From CAZRZN01 sp964604565 (lineage in GTDB: Bacteria; Pseudomonadota; Alphaproteobacteria; Rhodobacterales; Rhodobacteraceae), in NCBI GenBank assembly GCA_964604565.1, contig CAZRZN010000200.1, positions 1-8,280 of the forward strand: a stretch of 8,280 bases of DNA, written 5' to 3'. Made by a program: the position numbers and the translations under genes. The notes under the pieces were generated by a model. It did not search any database and was not told the origin of the DNA. It saw only the letters and a list, made by a program, of their open reading frames with translations. The first letter of the stretch is position 1; each line of letters opens with the position of its first letter. This document shows, in pieces, positions 1-5,790 of the stretch.

Positions 1-2189
1 GGTGCGCCGCGCGGCAAGTCGATCCGGAGTTGCCCCGTTCCCGCGCCCCGCACCATGCCCTGCGGCAGCGTAATCCCCAGCGCCGCAAGGGTCTGCGGCG
101 TCAGCGTCACATCGGCGACGACCGCGCCCCCCGATCCTTGCAAAGGGCGCTCCCACCTCCCCGTCGCAGGGACGCCGTCGACCTGCACCACACCCTCGAT
201 CGCGACGGCCCTGCCCGTCAGGGTCAGATCGAGGCGCTCGGCGGTCAGCGGCTTGCCCGGGATCGCCGTCGGCGCGTCGACGTCCTCGACGTCGCGCAGC
301 GTGCCGCGCAGATCCAGCCCGACCTGCGGCAGCTTGAGGTTCTCGATCAGCGGCACAGCGATGCTCCCGCTGACCTGTGCCGCGCCGGTGGCCACGTCCA
401 CGGTGCGTCCGGCCTTGTCGAGGATGCGCCACTGGTCGTTGTTCAGGTAGGCCAGCGCGGCGGTGATGCTGCTGTCCGCCTTCAGGCGGATCTCGCCCAC
501 GGTTTCCTGCGCCTTGAGATCTGCAATCACGAATTCGGTGCCCGCGACGTCGATCGGCCCGCCTCCGGCGTCGATGAGACCGGAGGCCAGACGCAATCCC
601 AGCCGTCCGTCGTAAATGGTGACGCGCCCGGCCGCGTCCGTCAGCCCGGGCAGGCGCGGGTTGTAGGTCGACACGCCATCGGTAAAGGAAAAGTCCAGAA
701 GGTTGCGCGGCTCCGGCGCGCCGGGTTCCAGCCGCAGGCCGAAATTCACATCCTCGATCTGCCCGCTGCGAATGTTGTTCACCACCCAGCGGCGCACGTT
801 GGGCATCAGCGCGGCCGGCCAGAAGCTGACGACCTGCGCAGGATCGGTGCGCGCCAGATAAGTGTCGAGCGACAGCCGCCAGCCATCGGCTTCGGCGGAC
901 ACCGTGCCCCGGGCGGTCAGCGGATAGGCCGGATCGGTCACCCGCAACTCCCCCAGCGTCATCCGGAACGGGTCCAGCCGCAGCTTGAAGGCCATGTCGG
1001 CGCCCGAAACCGACAGCGACCGGTCCAGCAGGGCGCCCTTCGCAAGCGACATTCCCGACAGCGCAAACTGTCCCGTCAGCCCGTCGGGCCAGCCATCCTC
1101 GATCCCGTTCAGCCGCGCGGTGCCCCGCGCCTCGATCGTGCCCAGCGGCGAGGCGACGCGGATCTGGTCGAAGCGCAGAAGCCCCTCGTCGGGAACATAG
1201 GAAAAGTCGGTTTCGGCGGAATCGAAATGCACCGCCCGCGTCGCCCGCGTCGGCTGCAGGACGCCCGCCCCGATCCGCAGGGAGGCCTGCATGGGTTGCA
1301 GGGCGCCGGACCCGTCCACCGACGAGCGCAACGCGCCGGAGATCGGTGCATCCAGCTCCTTGAGCCAGGCGAGCGCCGGGCTTTGCGTGGCGATGTCGCG
1401 CGAGGAAAAATCGCCGAGGGTCACGCCAAACGCGAGACTGCGCTGGCCGATCGGACTGGCGGCGTCGATCTCCACCGTGGCCACGCCGTCCCCCCCGGCC
1501 AACAGCGCCACGTCCCCGGTCAGCCGCAGGCTGCCGTCCTCACGCGCCAGCCGCAACCGCCCGCCATCGGCCGTCCATCCACGCTGCGCGCGCTGATCTT
1601 CGTAGCGCAGGGTCAGCGCGTCCGCCTCGAAAAACGCCAGACCCGCGAGGCGCGGATCGGCAAAGGCCGCGTCCACCCGTTCAATGATCTGGCCCACATC
1701 CGGCACAGCGGTGTCCTGTGCAAAGGCATCGCCAAGCGCCAGTCCAAGGCGCCCGTCGACCCCGCGCCGCAGGGTCAGAAACCCGCCAGAGACCTGCGCC
1801 TCGCGCAGTTCGATCTGGCCGCCCAGAAGGGCGCGGGGGGAAATCCCCACCTCGATGTCCGAAAGTTGCGCCACCGGATCACCCCCGGCATTGCGGATGT
1901 CCACATCCCACAGGATGATCCGCGCGAGGCCGCTGCGCTGAACCAGCAGGCTCATCCGCCCGAAATCGACCCGGATGCCCGGCAGGCTTTCGGCGATCCG
2001 CGCCTCGATCCGGTCCCGCACCCAGTCCGGCGCGTCGACCGGGCGGCCTATCATGGAGACGGCGCCAAAGGCCGCCGCCCCGATCAGCAGCAGCATCAGG
2101 CCGCCCACGATGCGCCCGTGCCTGCGCCTGCGCCGCCCCTGCCGGGGGGGCGCGCCATCGGCCTCCTGCATTTCCTGCCGTCCGCTCAC
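1..2189 (-). CDS. YhdP/AsmA-like protein with DUF3971 region (partial, 3' end beyond left edge)
   Basis: The frame stays open from about 2189 to the left edge, giving roughly 729 codons with the C-terminus missing. Residues 19-26 are an arginine-rich cytoplasmic stretch, followed by one membrane helix at about 27-47, after which the chain should lie in the periplasm. It continues as repetitive beta-rich sequence of the AsmA/YhdP/TamB type. The best diagnostic is F-W-P-(x)4-N-(x)2-R-W-(x)3-N at about residues 456-473, typical of DUF3971. Family members are large inner-membrane-anchored proteins implicated in phospholipid transport to, or assembly of, the outer membrane; that role is inferred here from the family. 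The start is uncertain: GTG at 2189 and ATG at 2171 are in frame below a TAA at 2213-2211, and neither has a good ribosome binding site. It is transcribed divergently from the peroxiredoxin gene across about 75 bases. Confidence 0.87.
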   Translation of the reverse strand, partial: MSGRQEMQEADGAPPRQGRRRRRHGRIVGGLMLLLIGAAAFGAVSMIGRPVDAPDWVRDRIEARIAESLPGIRVDFGRMSLLVQRSGLARIILWDVDIRNAGGDPVAQLSDIEVGISPRALLGGQIELREAQVSGGFLTLRRGVDGRLGLALGDAFAQDTAVPDVGQIIERVDAAFADPRLAGLAFFEADALTLRYEDQRAQRGWTADGGRLRLAREDGSLRLTGDVALLAGGDGVATVEIDAASPIGQRSLAFGVTLGDFSSRDIATQSPALAWLKELDAPISGALRSSVDGSGALQPMQASLRIGAGVLQPTRATRAVHFDSAETDFSYVPDEGLLRFDQIRVASPLGTIEARGTARLNGIEDGWPDGLTGQFALSGMSLAKGALLDRSLSVSGADMAFKLRLDPFRMTLGELRVTDPAYPLTARGTVSAEADGWRLSLDTYLARTDPAQVVSFWPAALMPNVRRWVVNNIRSGQIEDVNFGLRLEPGAPEPRNLLDFSFTDGVSTYNPRLPGLTDAAGRVTIYDGRLGLRLASGLIDAGGGPIDVAGTEFVIADLKAQETVGEIRLKADSSITAALAYLNNDQWRILDKAGRTVDVATGAAQVSGSIAVPLIENLKLPQVGLDLRGTLRDVEDVDAPTAIPGKPLTAERLDLTLTGRAVAIEGVVQVDGVPATGRWERPLQGSGGAVVADVTLTPQTLAALGITLPQGMVRGAGTGQLRIDLPRGA

Positions 2190-2264
2190 TGGAAGCCAGC
2201 TTTCAATGTCTTATCCTATGCCTCATTGGCGACACCATAACGCAACACAGACGAGGAGACACCC

Positions 2265-2726
2265 ATGACCGACGCCGCACTGGAGCCTGCCCCGGATTTC
2301 ACCCTGCCCTCGACCTCGGGCGAGGTCACGCTTTCATCGCTGAAAGGATCGCCGGTGGTGCTGTTTTTCTATCCGCGCGACGACACCTCCGGCTGCACCA
2401 AGGAAAACGAGGCCTTCACAGCCCTGCTGCCCGACTTCGAGGCGCTGGGGGTCAAGGTCTTCGGCATTTCCAAGGACAGCATCGCCAGCCACGAGAAATT
2501 CATGGCCAAGAAGGACCTGACCGTGCCGCTGCTGTCGGACGAGGAGTCCGACGTCTGCGAGAAATTCGACACGTGGAAGGAAAAATCCATGTATGGCAAG
2601 AAGTTCATGGGGATCGAGCGATCGACCTTCCTGATCGATGCAGAAGGGCGGATCGCGCAGGTCTGGCGCAAGGTCAAGGTCCCCGGTCATGCAGAGGCGG
2701 TGCTGGAAGCGGCAAAGGCGCTTTGA
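2265..2726 (+). CDS. bcp: Thioredoxin-dependent peroxiredoxin, Bcp/PrxQ type
   Basis: A 153-residue cytosolic thiol peroxidase, the usual length for Bcp/PrxQ, which reduces hydrogen peroxide and organic hydroperoxides at the expense of thioredoxin or another thiol. The active-site motif P-x(3)-T-x(2)-C is present, with P37, T41 and peroxidatic C44. The conserved arginine is R119 in an R-S-T-F-L-I-D stretch, and the fold starts with the family-typical P-D-F-T-L-P (residues 10-15). The residue five after C44, where many PrxQ proteins carry the resolving cysteine, is E49. The only other cysteine is C98, equivalent to the third, non-essential cysteine of E. coli Bcp. This enzyme may therefore work by a 1-Cys or atypical mechanism. 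The start is supported by AGGAG at 2254-2258, six bases from the ATG. It is divergent from the AsmA-like gene. Confidence 0.95.
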   Translation: MTDAALEPAPDFTLPSTSGEVTLSSLKGSPVVLFFYPRDDTSGCTKENEAFTALLPDFEALGVKVFGISKDSIASHEKFMAKKDLTVPLLSDEESDVCEKFDTWKEKSMYGKKFMGIERSTFLIDAEGRIAQVWRKVKVPGHAEAVLEAAKAL

Positions 2727-2739
2727 CGTCGCGCGCGCA

Positions 2740-2839
2740 GGGGGCTCTGCCCCCGCCGCGCCTCCGGCGCGACTCCCCCGGGATATTTGAGGCCCGAAGA
2801 AAGCCGGAGGGGGCGTCCCGCGGCACTTGCCCCCTCCGG
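2740..2839. repeat. Hairpin-rich dispersed intergenic repeat of Rhodobacterales type
   Basis: This element fills most of the gap between the peroxiredoxin and the DUF455 gene. It contains three exact inverted repeats. Stem one is GGGGGC/GCCCCC at 2740-2745 and 2749-2754 (loop TCT). Stem two is CGCGCC/GGCGCG at 2757-2762 and 2766-2771 (loop TCC). Stem three is the 11-bp repeat at 2804-2814 and 2829-2839. Between stems two and three is a linear core at 2773-2803 containing CCCCCGGGATATTTGAGGC. From memory, the CCCCCGGGATATTTG core preceded by a GGGGCxxxGCCCC hairpin recurs between genes in many Rhodobacterales genomes; I could not search for it here. There is no T-tract, so it is not a classical intrinsic terminator. 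It could stabilise the bcp 3' end or act as a factor-dependent stop. Confidence 0.6.
2804..2839. repeat. Perfect 11-bp inverted repeat (CCGGAGGGGGC / GCCCCCTCCGG)
   Basis: The arms are 2804-2814 and 2829-2839 with a 14-base loop, a very GC-rich stem on either strand. It ends 23 bases before the chosen ATG of the DUF455 gene. It also contains the TTG at 2827 that would be the longest possible start for that gene, which argues against using that start. It may terminate upstream transcription or be one end of the dispersed element. Confidence 0.65.
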
Positions 2840-2862
2840 GTGCCGCGTGGCAGACACCGGCG

Positions 2863-3687
2863 ATGAACACCCTTTGCGACATGGCGGTCGATGTGCTGAC
2901 CACTGCGGACGGTCGCGAGAAGACCGTCAAATCCCTCGCCCACGCGGCGCGATGGGCGGAGGCGCGCGCGGCGGGGGAGACATTTCCGGTCGGGCGGGCC
3001 GCCCCGCCCCTGCGCCCGGCGCGCCCCGAACATCCCGCCTTGCTGGACCCGCGCAATGTGCCCAAGCGCAAGCCGGGCAGCCCGCAGGGCCGGATCGCGC
3101 TTTTGCATGCGGTCGCGCATATCGAACTGAACGCGGTGGACCTGCACTGGGACATCATCGCGCGCTTTGCCGAGACGCCGATGCCGGCCGGATTTCATGA
3201 CGACTGGGTCCGGGCGGCGGCGGACGAGAGCAAGCATTTCAACCTGATGTGCGATTGCCTCGAAGAGCGCGGCAGCCATTATGGCGCCCTGCCCGCCCAT
3301 GCGGGCATGTGGCGGGCCGCAGAGGACACCGCGACGGATTTCATGGGACGGCTTGCGGTGGTGCCCATGGTGCTGGAGGCGCGCGGGCTGGATGTGACCC
3401 CCGGCATGATCGAGGTCTTTCGCAAGGTGGGCGACGGCAGCGCGGTCGCGGCGCTGGAGACCATCTACGCGGAGGAGGTGAGCCATGTGGCATACGGCGC
3501 GAAATGGTTTCATTTCCTCTGTGGACGCCACGACACAGATCCAATTGTTGCGTTTCACAGTCTTGTGAGGACCTACTTCAAAGGGGCGCTCAAACCGCCC
3601 TTCAACGAGGAAAAACGTGCCGAGGCCGGGCTGCCGCCGGATTTCTACTGGCCCCTTGCAGACCAGATCCCGGCGCGAAGCCGTTGA
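2863..3687 (+). CDS. Ferritin-like DUF455 family protein (COG2833), putative di-iron carboxylate protein
   Basis: A 274-residue soluble protein recognised as the DUF455/COG2833 ferritin-like family. A four-helix-bundle metal site can be read from the sequence: E88 (in H-I-E-L-N), E122 and H125 (E-S-K-H), E172 (V-L-E-A-R-G) and E205 with H208 (E-V-S-H). This is the E, ExxH, E, ExxH pattern of di-iron carboxylate proteins. The stretch around residues 144-182 (L-P-A-H-x-G-M-W, then V-L-E-A-R-G-L-D-V-T-P-G) is the family signature. The reaction is unknown; relatives of the fold include iron-storage proteins, rubrerythrins and the tRNA hydroxylase MiaE. The ATG at 2863 was preferred to an in-frame TTG at 2827 because the TTG lies in an inverted repeat and homologues begin close to this methionine. 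No strong ribosome binding site is visible, and ATG at 2881 is also possible. It lies downstream of bcp in the same orientation, 136 bases away. Confidence 0.88.
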   Translation: MNTLCDMAVDVLTTADGREKTVKSLAHAARWAEARAAGETFPVGRAAPPLRPARPEHPALLDPRNVPKRKPGSPQGRIALLHAVAHIELNAVDLHWDIIARFAETPMPAGFHDDWVRAAADESKHFNLMCDCLEERGSHYGALPAHAGMWRAAEDTATDFMGRLAVVPMVLEARGLDVTPGMIEVFRKVGDGSAVAALETIYAEEVSHVAYGAKWFHFLCGRHDTDPIVAFHSLVRTYFKGALKPPFNEEKRAEAGLPPDFYWPLADQIPARSR

Positions 3688-3690
3688 ATC

Positions 3691-3723
3691 GGCGGATTTT
3701 TGCCATTTCGGCCCCGATCCGCC
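3691..3723. repeat. 7-bp inverted repeat just after the DUF455 stop codon
   Basis: GGCGGAT at 3691-3697 is the exact reverse complement of ATCCGCC at 3717-3723, separated by 19 bases. It starts three bases after the TGA of the DUF455 gene. The T-run (3697-3701) lies at the start of the loop rather than after the stem, so it does not form a plus-strand intrinsic terminator. It may only protect the mRNA 3' end, or be chance. Confidence 0.3.
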
Positions 3724-3781
3724 CATGTGGCCGAATCGCAACGCTTAAAATCTTGCGGAGGGGCGAAAAACTGCGCTAAGC

Positions 3782-3802
3782 CCGATCGGACGGTCGGTTT
3801 TT
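3782..3802 (+). terminator. Intrinsic-type terminator between DUF455 and the M23 gene
   Basis: CCGATC (3782-3787) pairs with GGTCGG (3792-3797), including one T-G wobble, around a GGAC loop. It is followed directly by five T residues at 3798-3802. It would end transcription coming from the DUF455 gene. It lies 48 bases before the M23 start, so the M23-bactofilin transcript either begins in 3803-3850 or reads through this hairpin. Confidence 0.6.
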
Positions 3803-3837
3803 GTGGGGACAGGACAGGCCGGAGTTTGGACGGGACC

Positions 3838-3843
3838 AGGGGA
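3838..3843 (+). promoter_or_regulatory. Ribosome binding site that selects the GTG at 3851
   Basis: AGGGGA sits seven bases before GTG 3851. The longer in-frame GTG at 3803 directly follows the T-tract of the terminator and has no such site. Starting at 3851 also gives the expected short basic N-terminal tail before the membrane helix. Confidence 0.7.
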
Positions 3844-3850
3844 CAGTCAC

Positions 3851-5158
3851 GTGAGATCACGTCTGACAATCAGAACACATGCGCTCATCGAGCGGTTTTT
3901 TCCGGAACGCAGGCTCTTTCTGAGGTCCGACACGGACACAAGGTTCATCCGGCTGACCTCCGAGACGCAGGCGATCGCCTTTGTCGGGGCGGTGACCTTT
4001 GTCGGCTGGACGATCGTCGCCACCTCCATCCTGATGATGGATTCGATCGGCGCGGGAAATTTCCGCGATCAGGCCCAACGGGACCAGATCACCTACCAGC
4101 AGCGGCTGAACACCCTTTCGGCGGAACGCGACGCGCGCGCCGCGGAGGCACTGGCCGCGCAGGACAGGTTCAACGCGGCGCTGCGGCAGATCTCCGTGAT
4201 GCAGACGGAATTGCTCGATTCCGAAGTGCGCCGGCGGGAACTGGAGACCGGCATCGACGTGATCCAGGCCACACTGCGCGACGTGATGAAGGCGCGCGAT
4301 GCCGCCGACCGGAGCCTTGCCGCGCTGGAGGCCGAACTCCGCGGCGAGGTTGCGACCGCGCGGGCGGGCGGGGATGACGCCACGCTGACCCTGCTGAACG
4401 ACGCGCTGGCCCGCACCGCCGAGGAGCGCGACAAGGTCGTTGCTGACGCGCAACTGTCACTGATCCGCGCCGCCGAGATGCAGGCCGAGATCGAGATCAT
4501 GGAAGACAAGAACGACCGGATCTTCCGCCAGCTCGAAGAGGCGATGACCGTCTCCATGATGCCACTGGACAAGATGTTCGAGAAGGCCGGCATGGACCCC
4601 GACGACATCATCGGCGAAGTGCGCAAGGGATATTCCGGTCAGGGTGGCCCGCTGATGCCGCTGTCCTTTTCGACCCGTGGCGAGGAACCCGGCCCGGATA
4701 CGCTGCGCGCAAACCGCATCCTGAACCAGATGGACCGGCTGAACATGTACCGGATCGCCGCGCAAAAGGCGCCCTTTGCCTCGCCGCTGAAGGATTCGTT
4801 CCGCTTTACCTCGGGCTTCGGCTACCGCTGGGGGCGCCTGCACGCCGGGACCGATTTCGCGGCGCCGCATGGCACGGCGATCTACTCCACCGCAGAGGGC
4901 GTCGTGATCCACGCGGGATGGCAGTCCGGCTATGGCAGGCTGGTCAAGATCCAGCATCAGTTCGGCATCGAGACGCGCTATGCGCACTTGTCCAAAATCC
5001 GGGTCAAAGTCGGGGATAGGGTCTCGCGTGGGGAACGGATCGGTGATATGGGGAACACTGGTCGGTCGACCGGGACGCATCTGCACTACGAAGTCCGAGT
5101 CGGCGGCGAACCCGTCAATCCGATGATCTATATCAAGGCTGCGAACGATGTTTTCTAA
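3851..5158 (+). CDS. Membrane-anchored M23 (LytM-type) peptidoglycan endopeptidase
   Basis: A 435-residue cell-wall hydrolase expected to cut peptide cross-links in the periplasm. Residues 1-40 form a basic cytoplasmic tail, about 41-63 a single membrane helix, and about 73-235 a long charged, alanine-rich coiled coil. A linker follows, then the M23 domain at about 310-425. The catalytic set is intact: H331 and D335 (H-A-G-T-D), H379 (Y-A-H-L), and H410 and H412 (H-L-H-Y-E). It is therefore predicted to be an active zinc enzyme rather than a degenerate EnvC/NlpD-type activator. The bactofilin gene overlaps its last 11 bases. In Hyphomonas and relatives a similar M23 protein (LmdC) works with bactofilin BacA, and in Helicobacter Csd1 is encoded beside CcmA. 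The same partnership is inferred here: the cytoplasmic tail is placed to touch the bactofilin filament. Confidence 0.93.
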   Translation: MRSRLTIRTHALIERFFPERRLFLRSDTDTRFIRLTSETQAIAFVGAVTFVGWTIVATSILMMDSIGAGNFRDQAQRDQITYQQRLNTLSAERDARAAEALAAQDRFNAALRQISVMQTELLDSEVRRRELETGIDVIQATLRDVMKARDAADRSLAALEAELRGEVATARAGGDDATLTLLNDALARTAEERDKVVADAQLSLIRAAEMQAEIEIMEDKNDRIFRQLEEAMTVSMMPLDKMFEKAGMDPDDIIGEVRKGYSGQGGPLMPLSFSTRGEEPGPDTLRANRILNQMDRLNMYRIAAQKAPFASPLKDSFRFTSGFGYRWGRLHAGTDFAAPHGTAIYSTAEGVVIHAGWQSGYGRLVKIQHQFGIETRYAHLSKIRVKVGDRVSRGERIGDMGNTGRSTGTHLHYEVRVGGEPVNPMIYIKAANDVF

Positions 5159-5681
5159 GAGCAAGATCAATGAGCCCGGCCCAAGGGCCGATGAGGCGTC
5201 CAAACCGGCCATGTCCGATTCGTCGAAGTCCACCGGAAATGAATACAAGCCGGCGTCGCCCCCCAAGGCGAAACCGCCCGCCTCTGTCCTGAGTCAGGAT
5301 CTTCACGTCACCGGCAACATCAAGACAACCGGCGACATTCAGGTCGAAGGCACGATCGAGGGCGACATCCGCGCGCATCTGCTGACCATCGGCGAAAGCG
5401 CGACCATCAAGGGTGAGGTGATCGCGGACGATGTGGTCGTCAACGGCCGGATTGTCGGCCGGGTGCGGGGACTGAAGGTCCGCCTGACCGCCACCGCGCG
5501 GGTCGAGGGGGACATCATTCACAAGACCATCGCAATCGAATCCGGCGCGCATTTCGAGGGCTCCGTGCAGCGTCAGGATGACCCGCTGAATGGCGGCAAG
5601 CGTCCGGCAGCGGGCCAGCCGCAACCGCAAAAGGCGGCGCAGCAGGCGGCCCCCGCGCCAGCCAAGGCCGAAGGCGAATAA
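5148..5681 (+). CDS. Bactofilin (polymer-forming cytoskeletal protein)
   Basis: A 177-residue bactofilin. Residues 1-45 are a polar, proline-rich disordered tail. About 46-141 form the right-handed beta-helix core, seen as short glycine-punctuated strands (G-N-I, G-D-I, G-T-I-E-G-D-I, G-E-V, G-R-I-V-G-R-V, G-D-I). Residues 142-177 are an A/P/Q-rich tail. Bactofilins polymerise without nucleotide into filaments on the inner face of the cytoplasmic membrane. The N-terminus, M-F-S-K-S-K, closely resembles the start of Caulobacter BacA (M-F-S-K-Q), reported as a membrane-targeting peptide. That supports this start and membrane attachment. The ATG lies 11 bases inside the upstream M23 gene, with only a weak AAGG at 5135-5138, so translation is probably coupled. 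The likely job is to position the M23 enzyme for local wall remodelling. The gene is followed by a strong terminator. Confidence 0.95.
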   Translation: MFSKSKINEPGPRADEASKPAMSDSSKSTGNEYKPASPPKAKPPASVLSQDLHVTGNIKTTGDIQVEGTIEGDIRAHLLTIGESATIKGEVIADDVVVNGRIVGRVRGLKVRLTATARVEGDIIHKTIAIESGAHFEGSVQRQDDPLNGGKRPAAGQPQPQKAAQQAAPAPAKAEGE

Positions 5682-5709
5682 CCTTCGCCCCGTCGGGACC
5701 GTATGTCAC

Positions 5710-5737
5710 AAAGGCCTCGCCATCCGCGGGGCCTTTT
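5710..5737 (+). terminator. Rho-independent terminator of the M23-bactofilin operon
   Basis: An 11-bp stem pairs AAAGGCCTCGC (5710-5720) with GCGGGGCCTTT (5726-5736), with one T-G wobble and a five-base loop CATCC. The T-rich run TTTTGCTTT follows at 5734-5742. It begins 28 bases after the bactofilin stop and separates the operon from the next gene. Because the stem is flanked by A residues on the left, it could also work weakly on the minus strand. Confidence 0.88.
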
Positions 5738-5780
5738 GCTTTGATACCTCATGATTTCATGATGAACGGCGCCCCGATGA

Positions 5781-5785
5781 AAGGA
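5781..5785 (+). promoter_or_regulatory. Ribosome binding site choosing ATG 5791 over ATG 5785
   Basis: AAGGA at 5781-5785 lies five bases before ATG 5791, a normal spacing. The alternative in-frame ATG at 5785 overlaps this site, so it would have almost no spacing. Starting at 5791 also gives a clean signal peptide beginning M-K-R. Confidence 0.6.
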
Positions 5786-5790
5786 TGCAG

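Noticed and set aside
30..2240. 736-codon plus-strand open frame across the first 2.2 kb
   Set aside because: Its translation is rich in R, P, Q, H and G with no recognisable domain. The opposite strand reads as a coherent AsmA/YhdP-type protein with a membrane helix and a DUF3971 motif, so this is a GC-bias shadow.
2190..2264. Divergent promoter pair between the AsmA-like gene and bcp
   Set aside because: A promoter must exist here, but only weak matches such as TATCCT at 2212-2217 without a proper -35 partner were found, so no site is annotated.
2827..2862. TTG start extending the DUF455 protein by 12 residues
   Set aside because: The TTG lies within the loop and right arm of a perfect inverted repeat, and the added residues (M-P-P-P-G) do not look like the family N-terminus.
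3520..3620. Locally lower GC near the end of the DUF455 gene, taken as a possible transfer or insertion mark
   Set aside because: The reading frame and family similarity continue through it, and no repeats or target duplications flank it.
2674..3741. 355-codon minus-strand open frame opposite the DUF455 gene
   Set aside because: No domain, biased composition, and it runs across the repeat element and the tail of bcp; the plus strand encodes a clear ferritin-like protein.
3803..3850. GTG start extending the M23 protein by 16 residues
   Set aside because: It falls right after the terminator T-tract without a ribosome site, whereas GTG 3851 has AGGGGA at seven bases.
4457..5266. 269-codon minus-strand open frame opposite the M23 gene
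   Set aside because: It spans the M23-bactofilin junction and has no recognisable motif; both plus-strand genes have intact diagnostic residues.
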